Shown here piece after piece: positions 28,610 through 37,700 of a stretch of 64,000 nucleotides of DNA (position 1 is its first letter; every line of letters begins with the position of its first letter). The position numbers and the translations under genes are program-made. The DNA is from RPQJ01 sp963700045. GTDB lineage: Bacteria; Pseudomonadota; Gammaproteobacteria; Steroidobacterales; Steroidobacteraceae. The stretch lies in the NCBI GenBank assembly GCA_963700045.1, contig CAVOWK010000029.1, positions 5,578-69,577 of the forward strand, given 5' to 3'. A model generated the notes under the pieces. It saw nothing but the letters and a program-made list of their open reading frames with translations, made no database searches and was not told the DNA's origin.

Positions 28610-30519
28610 TGGCACACATCAGCGACCTGATCGCCAGCGACATCCACGCTTACCTGCACGCGCACGAGCACAAGAGCCTGCTGCGGTTCATCACCTGCGG
28701 CAGCGTCGACGACGGCAAGAGCACGCTGATCGGACGCCTGCTCTACGACTCCAAGATGATCTTCGAGGACCAGCTCGCGGCCCTCGAAGCGGACTCGAAG
28801 AAAGTCGGCACGCAGGGCGGCGAGCTCGACTTCGCGCTGCTGGTCGATGGCCTCGCCGCGGAACGCGAGCAGGGCATCACGATCGACGTGGCTTACCGCT
28901 TCTTCTCGACGGACAAGCGCAAGTTCATCGTCGCCGACACGCCGGGACACGAGCAGTACACGCGCAACATGGTGACGGGCGCGTCCAGCGCCGATCTCGC
29001 CGTGATCCTGATCGACGCGCGCAAGGGCGTGCTGACGCAGACGCGCCGGCACAGCTACCTGGTTTCGCTGATCGGGATCCGCAAGGTCGTGCTCGCGATC
29101 AACAAGATGGACCTGATCGGGTACAGCGAGGCGACCTTCAACAAGATCGTCGAGGATTACACCGCGTTCGCGAAGCAGATAGGGATCGACGAATTCGTCG
29201 CGATCCCGGTGTCGGGCCTGCGCGGCGACAACATCAAGGACCCGAGCGTGCACACGGACTGGTACCACGGTCCGACGCTGATGGGTTACCTCGAGACCGT
29301 CGAGATCGAGGACAGTGCGCAGCAGCGCCCCCTGCGCCTGCCGGTGCAGTGGGTCAACCGCCCGAACCTCGATTTCCGCGGTTTCGCCGGCACGATCGCC
29401 AGCGGCATGGTGAAGCAGGGTGAGCGGATTCGCGTACTGCCCTCGGGCCGCGAAAGCACCGTCACGCGCATCGTGACGATGGACGGCGATCTCGACCACG
29501 CGATCGCCGGCCAGGCGATCACCCTGACGCTCGCCGACGAGATCGACATCAGTCGCGGTGACGTCATCGCCCGGCCGGACGACCTGCCGGGAGTCGCCGA
29601 CCAGTTCGAGGCGGTCGTGGTGTGGATGTCGGACGAACCGATGCTGCCCGGCCGTCCCTACTGGTTGAAGATCGGCACCAAGCAGGTCTCCGCGACGATC
29701 ACGGAGCCGAAGTACAAGGTCAACGTCAACACGCTCGAGCACCTTGCGGCGAAGAAGCTCGAGTTGAACGAGATCGGCATCTGCAACGTGTCGCTCGACC
29801 AGGCGATCGCGTTCGATCCGTACACGCAGTGCCGCGAGACCGGCTCGTTCATCCTGATCGACCGGCTGACGAATGCCACGGTCGGCGCGGGCATGATTCA
29901 CTTCGCGCTGCGCCGTTCGCAGAACATTCACTGGCAGGCGCTCGACGTCAACAAGAAGTCGCGTGCGGCGCTGAAGGGCCAGCAACCCGCGGTGTTGTGG
30001 CTGACCGGCCTGTCGGGCGCCGGCAAGTCGACGATCGCCAACCTGGTCGAGAAGCGCCTGCTGGCCCTCGGCAAGCACACCTACCTGCTCGACGGCGACA
30101 ACGTCCGCCACGGCTTGAACCGTGACCTGGGTTTCACCGATACCGACCGCGTCGAGAACATCCGGCGCGTCGCCGAAGTCAGCAAGCTGATGTCCGATGC
30201 GGGCCTGATCGTGATGGTGTCGTTCATCTCGCCGTTCCGGGCCGAGCGTCGCATGGCGCGCGCGCTGTTCCAGGCGGGCGAGTTCCACGAGGTGCACGTC
30301 GACACGCCGCTCAGCGTGGCGGAAGACCGTGACGTGAAGGGCCTGTACAAGAAGGCCCGTCGCGGCGAGCTCAAGAACTTCACCGGCATCGATTCGCCGT
30401 ACGAAGCGCCGGAGAATCCCGAGATCTACATCGACACGACGAAGAACACCTCCGAGCAATCGGCCGAGGCGATCGTCGAGTACCTGCAGCAGGCTGGAGT
30501 GCTCAGTCCGGCCCAGTAA
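28609..30519 (+). CDS. cysNC: Fused sulfate adenylyltransferase GTPase subunit and APS kinase
   Basis: 636 residues from ATG 28609. The N-terminal CysN GTPase has G1 GSVDDGKS (31-38), DTPGHEQY and NKMD, followed by beta-barrel domains. From about 460 a complete APS kinase (CysC) begins with its own P-loop GLSGAGKS (467-474). The fusion makes PAPS from sulfate with CysD. CysN-CysC fusions are widespread in proteobacteria. It is the last gene before the 30.5 kb repeat element. Confidence 0.97.
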   Translation: MAHISDLIASDIHAYLHAHEHKSLLRFITCGSVDDGKSTLIGRLLYDSKMIFEDQLAALEADSKKVGTQGGELDFALLVDGLAAEREQGITIDVAYRFFSTDKRKFIVADTPGHEQYTRNMVTGASSADLAVILIDARKGVLTQTRRHSYLVSLIGIRKVVLAINKMDLIGYSEATFNKIVEDYTAFAKQIGIDEFVAIPVSGLRGDNIKDPSVHTDWYHGPTLMGYLETVEIEDSAQQRPLRLPVQWVNRPNLDFRGFAGTIASGMVKQGERIRVLPSGRESTVTRIVTMDGDLDHAIAGQAITLTLADEIDISRGDVIARPDDLPGVADQFEAVVVWMSDEPMLPGRPYWLKIGTKQVSATITEPKYKVNVNTLEHLAAKKLELNEIGICNVSLDQAIAFDPYTQCRETGSFILIDRLTNATVGAGMIHFALRRSQNIHWQALDVNKKSRAALKGQQPAVLWLTGLSGAGKSTIANLVEKRLLALGKHTYLLDGDNVRHGLNRDLGFTDTDRVENIRRVAEVSKLMSDAGLIVMVSFISPFRAERRMARALFQAGEFHEVHVDTPLSVAEDRDVKGLYKKARRGELKNFTGIDSPYEAPENPEIYIDTTKNTSEQSAEAIVEYLQQAGVLSPAQ

Positions 30520-30532
30520 GCGAACCACGTTG

Positions 30533-30856
30533 CAGGCGGCCGATCCGGTACCATTTCCTGGGCTTGGAAAGGCGGGCACGCGCCAATTGCGAGCGCCCGC
30601 TCCGGTTCTCTTTCCGGCGAGCGGAAAGGCAGACACGCTCGCCGGAAAGAGAACCCGACCGCGCGCTCGACACTCACCGCCTGCGCAGGAGTGGTCTGCC
30701 ACAGGCCGGGTGAGGGTCTATGCGTCCGACCCGGCATCTCCTGTTGCGATCGGAAAGGACGACTCTCGATCGTTGCAGGGGGGCCGATCCGCTACCTTGC
30801 CCCGAGCGCGTGTCTGCCTTTCCAAGCTTGGGGAAAGGCACGGGATCGGCCGCCTG
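30533..30856. repeat. Nested inverted-repeat element between cysNC and the ScfR-type gene
   Basis: The 344-base gap 30520-30863 has no gene and is almost filled by repeats. The ends 30533-30573 and 30816-30856 are 41-base imperfect inverted repeats (about 34 matches), beginning CAGGCGGCCGATCC. A direct repeat of the left end lies at about 30771-30800. The motif GGAAAGGC with GCACGC or GACACGC after it recurs at 30566, 30623 and, inverted, around 30808-30823. It looks like a small non-coding mobile or palindromic (REP/MITE-like) element; it could also act as a terminator for the two convergent genes. Confidence 0.6.
30604..30655. repeat. Perfect 19-bp hairpin inside the repeat element
   Basis: Arms 30604-30622 and 30637-30655 are exact reverse complements (starting GGTTCTCTTTCC) around a 14-base loop. 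No T-run follows, so intrinsic termination is uncertain. Confidence 0.7.
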
Positions 30857-30863
30857 GGAGACC

Positions 30864-32276
30864 TCACTCGATCGAGAACGGCACGATGCGCCGTTCGTTC
30901 GTCCGCACAGTCAGCTTGCGGCCGAGCGGCGGGAATGCGCGCTGGTGGCAATCGGGTCGTTCGCAGATGCGGCAGCTGACGCCGACGGGCACGGCCGTGC
31001 CATCGAGGCTGAGCCCTTCCGAGTAGACCACCTTGTCCGCGTGGGCGACTTCGCAGCCGATGCCGATCGCGTACTGGCGGTTGGGACGCAGGAAGTTGCC
31101 CGAGCGCTTGACGATGCTGCGGCCCACGCACAGGTAGCGCACGCCGTCCGGCATCTCTGCGACCTGCACCAGGATGCGACCTGGATGACCGAAGGCTTCG
31201 TGCACGTTCCACAGCGGGCATGCACCACCGAATCGGGCGAACTGGAAGCGTGTCGAGCTGTGCCGCTTGGTGATGTTGCCGGCCTGGTCCACGCGCACGA
31301 AATAGAACGGCACGCCGCGCGCGCCGGGACGTTGCAGCGTGCTCAGGCGATGCGACACCTGCTCGAAGCTCGCGTTGTAACGGTGCTGCAGCTGCTCGAT
31401 GTCATGGCGCAATTCCGTGGCCGACGCGGCAAAGCGCCGGTACGGCATCACCAGTGCGCCGGCCGCGTAGTTGAGCAGGCCGATGCGGGCAATGTCGCGC
31501 GCGGTCGCCGACTCGAGCCCGGCGGACGCCAGCACGTCGTTGCAGAGGTCGGTAAAGAGCAGGTCGGCCAGCTGCGTTGCAAGCTGAAATGCACGCGTCG
31601 GCTCCGCCAGGTCGCGGTCGAGCGTCAGCACCTTCGTGGCGGGATCGTAGTGGCGGATCAGTCCGGCATCTGCCAGGGCTCGCACGACGCGGATGCCGAA
31701 CCGCTCCGCGAGCGCGCGCTCGAGCGTGGCCACCGCGTTGCCGTCGCCGTCGATGCCGATGTCCGCAGCGAGCGCCTCGGCTGCGACGTCCAGTTCGTCG
31801 ACATAGTTATCGCGGTAGTGAAAGAAGTCGCGCACCTCCTGGTACGGCACCAGCGAGTCGGGTGCGTCCTCGGTTCGCATCTTCACCGTCTCGTCGAAGC
31901 GCAGGATCCGTTCATCGAGCGCGCGGTAGGCGCGGTGCAGGGCGAGGTACTGGCGAGCCAGGGTCGGAGTCGTCGCGGCCGCCAGCTTGAGTTCGGACAG
32001 CGCGGGCGACGGCAGGCCGAGACCGAGGTCGGCGCTGGCCTCGCGCAGGTCGGCGATCAGCCGGGTTTCCTCGTCGCTGTCGAACTCACCCGGCCCGACG
32101 ACAAAAATCCGCGAGAGCGCGATCAGGACCCGGGCCGTCACCGGCCGTTGGTTCGTCTCGATCTGCGACAGGTAGCTGGTCGACAGACCCAGCAGTCTGG
32201 CGCACGCATCGAGGGTGAGGTTCTGGCGCTCACGCAAGGCCCGGACCTTGGGTCCGACAAAGAGCTTGTCTCGCAT
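30864..32276 (-). CDS. ScfR/RamB-type short-chain acyl regulator (Xre + DUF955-like + DUF2083-like)
   Basis: 470 residues from ATG 32276; an upstream in-frame start would run into the operator region. An Xre helix-turn-helix (LGLSTSYLSQIETNQRPV) comes first, then an ImmA/IrrE-like middle region, then a C-terminal domain with a Cys cluster (CRICERPDCHQRAFP). This domain order is that of RamB/PrpR-type regulators, which control acetate, glyoxylate and methylcitrate genes in response to short-chain acyl-CoA. It is divergent from prpB, so it is the likely regulator of this operon. Confidence 0.88.
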   Translation of the reverse strand: MRDKLFVGPKVRALRERQNLTLDACARLLGLSTSYLSQIETNQRPVTARVLIALSRIFVVGPGEFDSDEETRLIADLREASADLGLGLPSPALSELKLAAATTPTLARQYLALHRAYRALDERILRFDETVKMRTEDAPDSLVPYQEVRDFFHYRDNYVDELDVAAEALAADIGIDGDGNAVATLERALAERFGIRVVRALADAGLIRHYDPATKVLTLDRDLAEPTRAFQLATQLADLLFTDLCNDVLASAGLESATARDIARIGLLNYAAGALVMPYRRFAASATELRHDIEQLQHRYNASFEQVSHRLSTLQRPGARGVPFYFVRVDQAGNITKRHSSTRFQFARFGGACPLWNVHEAFGHPGRILVQVAEMPDGVRYLCVGRSIVKRSGNFLRPNRQYAIGIGCEVAHADKVVYSEGLSLDGTAVPVGVSCRICERPDCHQRAFPPLGRKLTVRTNERRIVPFSIE

Positions 32277-32336
32277 TTGCAGTTTTGCAATTTCGCAGAA
32301 CTTCGCAAGTTTATACGCCCTTTTTTGCATGCCTCG
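32276..32336. promoter_or_regulatory. TTTGCAA-like repeat cluster, candidate regulator binding site
   Basis: Between the divergent regulator and prpB, TTTGCA (32276), TTTTGCAA (32283-32290), TTTCGCAGAA (32291-32300), CTTCGCAAG (32301-32309) and TTTGCATG recur at about 8-11 base intervals, followed by a TTATAC -10-like box. RamB/PrpR regulators are known to bind TTTGCAA-containing motifs, so this is a good operator candidate by family. Confidence 0.55.
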
Positions 32337-32401
32337 CAATGGCGAGTTGGAGCAAACTAGTGGTTCTTCCGCCCGTGTACCCGCCGGAGCACCCGCAACT
32401 C

Positions 32402-33304
32402 ATGCCAACGGCCAAGAATCCTGCATCCGCCGGCGCCAGGTTTCGCGCGGCCCTCGCCGCTGAGAAGCCCCTCCAGGTCGCTGGCACCGTCAACGCCTAC
32501 TCGGCACTGCTCGCCGAGCGTGCCGGGTTCAAGGCGATCTATCTTTCGGGTGCCGGAGTGGCCAACGCGTCGTTCGGCCTGCCGGATCTCGGCATCACCA
32601 GCCTGAACGACGTCTGCGAAGACGTGCGTCGCATCACCTCGGCCACCGACGTGCCGCTGCTCGTCGATGCGGACACGGGTTGGGGCGCCGCTTTCAACAT
32701 TTCGCGCACGATCTCGGACCTGATCAAGTCGGGCGCCGGCGCCTGCCACCTCGAAGACCAGGTGCAGGCCAAGCGCTGCGGTCACCGCCCCGGCAAGGCG
32801 CTGGTTTCGGCGGACGAGATGGTCGACCGCATCAAGGCTGCCGTCGACGGCCGCACCGATGAACTGTTCGTGATCATGGCGCGCACCGACGCACATGCCG
32901 TCGAGGGCCAGCAGGCCGCGATCGATCGCGCGCTGAAATACGTCGAGGCCGGCGCGGACATGATTTTTGCCGAAGCGCTCACTACGCTCGACGAATACCG
33001 CCAGTTCACCTCCGTCGTCAAGGTGCCGGTGCTCGCCAACATCACCGAATTCGGCAAGACACCATTGTTCACGGTGCAGGAACTTGCAGGTGCGGGCGCC
33101 CAGCTGGTGCTGTATCCACTGTCGGCATTTCGCGCAATGTCGAAGGCCGCCGAGATCGTCTACGGTGCCTTGCGCCAGGAAGGCACGCAGCAGAGCGTGC
33201 TCGACCGCATGCAGACTCGCGCCGAGCTGTATGAAGTGCTCGGCTACCACGAATACGAGCAGAAGCTCGACGAGCTCTTCGTGCGCGAAGGCGCCGTCAA
33301 ATAG
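32402..33304 (+). CDS. prpB: 2-methylisocitrate lyase
   Basis: 300 residues from ATG 32402 (MPTAKNPASAGARF). The isocitrate-lyase-family active site KRCGH (124-128) and the metal-binding DADTGWG region (90-96) are present. It splits 2-methylisocitrate into pyruvate and succinate, the last step of the methylcitrate cycle for propionyl-CoA disposal. It is first in the prp operon, 20 bases before prpC. Confidence 0.96.
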   Translation: MPTAKNPASAGARFRAALAAEKPLQVAGTVNAYSALLAERAGFKAIYLSGAGVANASFGLPDLGITSLNDVCEDVRRITSATDVPLLVDADTGWGAAFNISRTISDLIKSGAGACHLEDQVQAKRCGHRPGKALVSADEMVDRIKAAVDGRTDELFVIMARTDAHAVEGQQAAIDRALKYVEAGADMIFAEALTTLDEYRQFTSVVKVPVLANITEFGKTPLFTVQELAGAGAQLVLYPLSAFRAMSKAAEIVYGALRQEGTQQSVLDRMQTRAELYEVLGYHEYEQKLDELFVREGAVK

Positions 33305-33324
33305 TCCATTACGAGAGCACAGCC

Positions 33325-34488
33325 ATGAGCAGCAACGAGACGACTCCCGCCGCCGGCTTCAAGCCGAAGAAATCCGTCGCACTGTCCGGCGTGACCGCGG
33401 GCAACACGGCGCTCTGCACCGTGGGCCGCAGCGGCAACGACCTGCACTACCGCGGCTACGACATCCTCGATCTCGCGGACAAGTGCGAGTTCGAAGAGGT
33501 CGCGTACCTGCTCGTGCACGGCAAGCTGCCGAACATGGCGGAGCTCGCCGGCTACCAGGCGAAGCTGCGGCGGCTGCGTGGCCTGCCAGTGCCGGTGTTG
33601 CTCGCGTTGCAGGCGCTGCCGGCCTCGAGTCATCCGATGGACGTGCTGCGCACGGGCGTCTCGGTGCTCGGTTGCACGCTGCCGGAGAAGGACGACCACA
33701 ACGTCGCCGGCGCGCGTGACATCGCCGACCGGCTGCTGGCGAGCCTCGGCTCGATGCTCTGCTACTGGTACCATTTCAGCCACTCGGGCCGGGAAATCGA
33801 AGTCGAAACCGACGACGAATCGATCGGCGGACACTTCCTGCACCTGCTGCACGGCGCGCCGCCGCCGGAGCCCTGGGTGAAAGCCATGCACGTGTCGCTG
33901 AACCTGTACGCCGAACACGAGTTCAACGCGTCGACGTTCACCGGCCGCGTCATCGCCGGCACCGGTTCCGATCTCTACTCGTGCATCACCGGTGCGATCG
34001 GCGCGTTGCGCGGTCCCAAGCACGGCGGCGCCAACGAAGTAGCGTTCGAAGTGCAGAAGCGCTACGACACGCCCGATGAAGCGGAAGCGGACATCAGGGC
34101 ACGGGTCGAGCGCAAGGAGGTCATCATCGGCTTTGGTCACCCGGTCTATACGATCAGCGATCCGCGCAACAAGGTGATCAAGGAAGTCGCGCACAACCTG
34201 TCGCGCGCGGCGGGCGACCTGAAGATGTTCCACATCGCCGAGCGCCTCGAGACGGTGATGTGGGACATCAAGAAGATGTTCCCGAACCTCGACTGGTTCA
34301 GCGCGGTCTCGTATCACATGATGGGTGTGCCGACGGCAATGTTCACGCCGCTGTTCGTAATCGCACGCACGGCCGGTTGGAGCGCGCACGTGATCGAGCA
34401 GCGCATCGACGGCAAGATCATCCGGCCGAGCGCCAACTACACGGGACCGGAAGACCGGAAGTTCGTGCCGCTGAAGGAAAGGGGCTGA
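33325..34488 (+). CDS. prpC: 2-methylcitrate synthase
   Basis: 387 residues of the citrate synthase family, PrpC branch. Catalytic residues are visible: His233 in PKHGGAN, His272 in GFGHPVY, and an Asp in NLDWFSA (about 331). It condenses propionyl-CoA with oxaloacetate. Its stop is followed at once by a purine repeat tract. Confidence 0.95.
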   Translation: MSSNETTPAAGFKPKKSVALSGVTAGNTALCTVGRSGNDLHYRGYDILDLADKCEFEEVAYLLVHGKLPNMAELAGYQAKLRRLRGLPVPVLLALQALPASSHPMDVLRTGVSVLGCTLPEKDDHNVAGARDIADRLLASLGSMLCYWYHFSHSGREIEVETDDESIGGHFLHLLHGAPPPEPWVKAMHVSLNLYAEHEFNASTFTGRVIAGTGSDLYSCITGAIGALRGPKHGGANEVAFEVQKRYDTPDEAEADIRARVERKEVIIGFGHPVYTISDPRNKVIKEVAHNLSRAAGDLKMFHIAERLETVMWDIKKMFPNLDWFSAVSYHMMGVPTAMFTPLFVIARTAGWSAHVIEQRIDGKIIRPSANYTGPEDRKFVPLKERG

Positions 34489-34540
34489 GGAAGTGGAGGA
34501 AGGACAGGAAGGGCAGGAAGGACAGGAAGGGCAGGAAGGG
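34487..34540 (+). repeat. Purine-rich 9-base tandem repeat after prpC
   Basis: Alternating GGAAGGACA and GGAAGGGCA units, about five in a row, begin at the prpC stop codon. The inverted counterpart lies at 34667-34703, immediately before the acnD::prpF start. The 126 bases between the arms show no gene. Confidence 0.75.
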
Positions 34541-34666
34541 ATGGAATGGCTTAGTCACAAGGCCCACTGCTCCGGCCACTTGAATCGATGCGCAGTTCGC
34601 AAGCTTCCGGACACTCCAGCCCACGACCCACTTGCCCACGGATCTTTCTGTATTCGTCCCGAATGA

Positions 34667-34703
34667 CCCCTTCCTGCCCTTCCTTCACTTCCTCCCCTTC
34701 CTC
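34667..34703 (+). repeat. Pyrimidine tract abutting the acnD::prpF start codon
   Basis: A CCTTCCTGCCCTTCC-type tract is the imperfect reverse complement of 34487-34540. In the mRNA the two could form a long stem. The tract occupies the position where a Shine-Dalgarno should be, and no purine-rich site is seen there. Confidence 0.7.
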
Positions 34704-37700
34704 ATGAACACTGCCTACCGCAAGCGACTTCCCGGAACCGCCCTCGACTACTTCGATGCGCGTGCCGCCGTCGACGCCATCGAGCCCGGCGCGTACGACA
34801 AGCTGTCGTATACGGCGCGTGTGCATGCCGAAAATCTCGTGCGTCGTTGCGACCCGGCGATTCTCGAGGCCAGCCTGCGTCAATTGATCGAACGCAAACG
34901 CGACCTGGATTTCCCGTGGTATCCGGCGCGCGTCGTCTGCCACGACATTCTCGGCCAGACTGCGCTGGTCGACCTCGCGGGGTTGCGGGATGCGATTGCA
35001 GAGCGGGGCGGAGATCCGGCCCAGGTCAATCCCGTGGTGCCGGTGCAGTTGATCGTCGACCATTCACTCGCGGTCGAGTGCGGCGGCTTTGATCCCGATG
35101 CGTTCGCAAAGAACCGGGCGATCGAAGACCGGCGCAACGAGGATCGCTTCCACTTCATCGACTGGACCAGGCTGGCGTTCAGGAACGTCGACGTGATTCC
35201 ACCGGGCAACGGGATCATGCACCAGATCAACCTGGAGCGAATGTCACCGGTGATCCACGCGCAGGACGGCGTCGCGTTCCCGGACACGCTCGTCGGCACC
35301 GACAGCCACACGCCACACGTCGACGCGCTCGGCGTGATCGCGGTCGGTGTCGGCGGCCTCGAAGCTGAAAGCGTCATGCTGGGCCGTGCTTCGTGGATGC
35401 GGCTGCCGGAGATCATCGGCGTGCAACTCACCGGCAAGCCGCAACCCGGCATCACCGCCACCGACGTCGTGCTGGCGCTGACCGAGTTCCTGCGCCAGCA
35501 GAAAGTGGTCGGCGCGTACCTGGAGTTCTTCGGCGCAGGCGCCGCCGCGCTGACGCTGGGCGATCGTGCAACCATCTCGAACATGGCGCCGGAATACGGC
35601 GCGACGGCGGCGATGTTCTTCGTCGACGAACAGACGATTACCTACCTGCGGCTCACCGGACGTGAAGACGCGCAGGTCAAGCTGGTCGAGACCTACGCCA
35701 GGCACACGGGACTGTGGGCCGACAGCCTCAAGACAGCCATCTACGAACGCGTGCTCGAGTTCGACCTGTCGAGCGTCGTACGCAACATGGCAGGCCCCTC
35801 GAATCCGCATGCTCGCGTCGCCACGAGCGATCTTGCTGCCAAGGGCATCGCGGCAGCCTGGCAGGACGAGCCGGGAAAGCTGCCCGACGGCGCCGTGATC
35901 ATCGCGGCGATCACCAGCTGCACCAACACCAGTAATCCACGGAACGTGATCGCGGCGGGCCTGCTCGCGCGCAACGCGAACCGCCTGGGCCTGCAGCGGA
36001 AACCCTGGGTGAAAAGCTCGCTGGCTCCCGGCTCCAGGGCGGTGGCGCTGTATCTCGACGAGGCGCAGCTGACCTCGGAGCTCGAGCAACTCGGGTTTGG
36101 CGTCGTCGCATTCGCGTGCACCACGTGCAACGGCATGTCGGGTGCGCTCGATCCGAAGATCCAGCAGGAGATCATCGAGCGCGACCTGTATGCGACGGCC
36201 GTGCTCTCGGGCAATCGCAACTTCGACGGCCGCATCCACCCGTATGCCAAGCAGGCGTTCCTCGCGTCGCCTGCGCTGGTGGTGGCCTACGCCATTGCGG
36301 GCACGATCCGCTTCGACATCGAGAAGGATTCGTTCGGCACCGATGCAGCGGGCAAGCCGATCCTGCTCAAGGACCTCTGGCCGTCGGACGCGGAAATCGA
36401 TGCGGTGGTTGCTGCGAGCGTGAAGCCCGAGCAGTTCCGCAAAGTCTACGAGCCGATGTTCCGGGTCAGTGTCGAATCCGGCCCGAAAGTGAGTCCGCTG
36501 TATGCCTGGCGGGCACAGAGCACGTACATCCGCCGGCCGCCGTACTGGGAAGGCGCGCTGGCCGGTGAGCGCGCCCTCAAGGGTATGCGACCACTGGCGG
36601 TGCTCGGCGACAACATCACGACCGACCACCTCTCGCCGTCCAACGCGATCATGCTGGACAGCGCGGCTGGCGAGTACCTCGCAAAAATGGGCCTGCCGGA
36701 AGAGGACTTCAATTCCTACGCGACCCACCGCGGCGATCACCTGACGGCGCAGCGCGCCACCTTCGCCAATCCCACGCTCAAGAACGAGATGGTGGTCGTC
36801 GACGGCAAGGTGAAGCCAGGGTCACTGGCGCGCATCGAGCCCGAAGGCAAGGTCACGCGCATGTGGGAAGCGATCGAGACCTACATGGCGCGCAAGCAGC
36901 CGCTGATCATCATTGCCGGCGCCGACTACGGCCAGGGCTCGTCGCGTGACTGGGCCGCCAAGGGCGTGCGACTCGCGGGCGTCGAAGCGATCGCTGCGGA
37001 AGGCTTCGAACGCATCCATCGCACCAACCTGGTCGGCATGGGCGTGCTGCCGCTCGAGTTCAAGCCGGGCGTGAACCGCAAGACGCTCGGCATCGACGGC
37101 ACGGAAACGTACGATGTCGTCGGCGAACGCAAGCCGCGCGCGGAACTCACGCTGGTCATGCACCGCAGGAACGGCGAGCGCGTCGACGTGCCGGTGACGT
37201 GCCGGCTCGACACCGCCGAAGAAGTGTCGATCTACGAAGCGGGTGGCGTGCTGCAGCGCTTCGCCCGCGACTTTCCTCGAGTCGACAACGTGACGCACGC
37301 ACCGCAGGTCGGCATTCCTGCCACCTACATGCGCGGCGGCACCAGCAAGGGTGTGTTCTTCCGCCTGCAGGACCTGCCCGTTGCTGCACAGATGCCGGGC
37401 GCGGCGCGCGATGCATTGCTGCTGCGCGTGATCGGCAGTCCGGATCCCTATGGCAAGCAGATCGACGGCATGGGTGGCGCGACCTCGAGCACGAGCAAGA
37501 CGGTCATCGTGTCGAGGAGCACGCGCGCGGATCACGATGTCGATTACCTGTTCGGGCAGGTCTCGATCGACAAGCCATTCGTCGACTGGAGCGGCAACTG
37601 CGGCAATCTCTCGGCCGCGGTCGGTCCGTTTGCGATCAGCAACGGCCTGGTCGATGCGAGTCGCGTGCCCAGGGACGGTATTGCGATCGTGCGCATCTGG

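Noticed and set aside
28606..30702. A long minus-strand frame across cysNC
   Set aside because: Antisense shadow of a conserved gene.
34487..34540. Possible CRISPR-like tandem repeats
   Set aside because: Units are about 9 bases, contiguous and without spacers; no cas genes nearby.
34632..34703. TTG start giving AcnD-PrpF a 24-residue leader
   Set aside because: The leader is coded by the pyrimidine repeat tract (FLPFLHFLPF); ATG 34704 matches AcnD N-termini.
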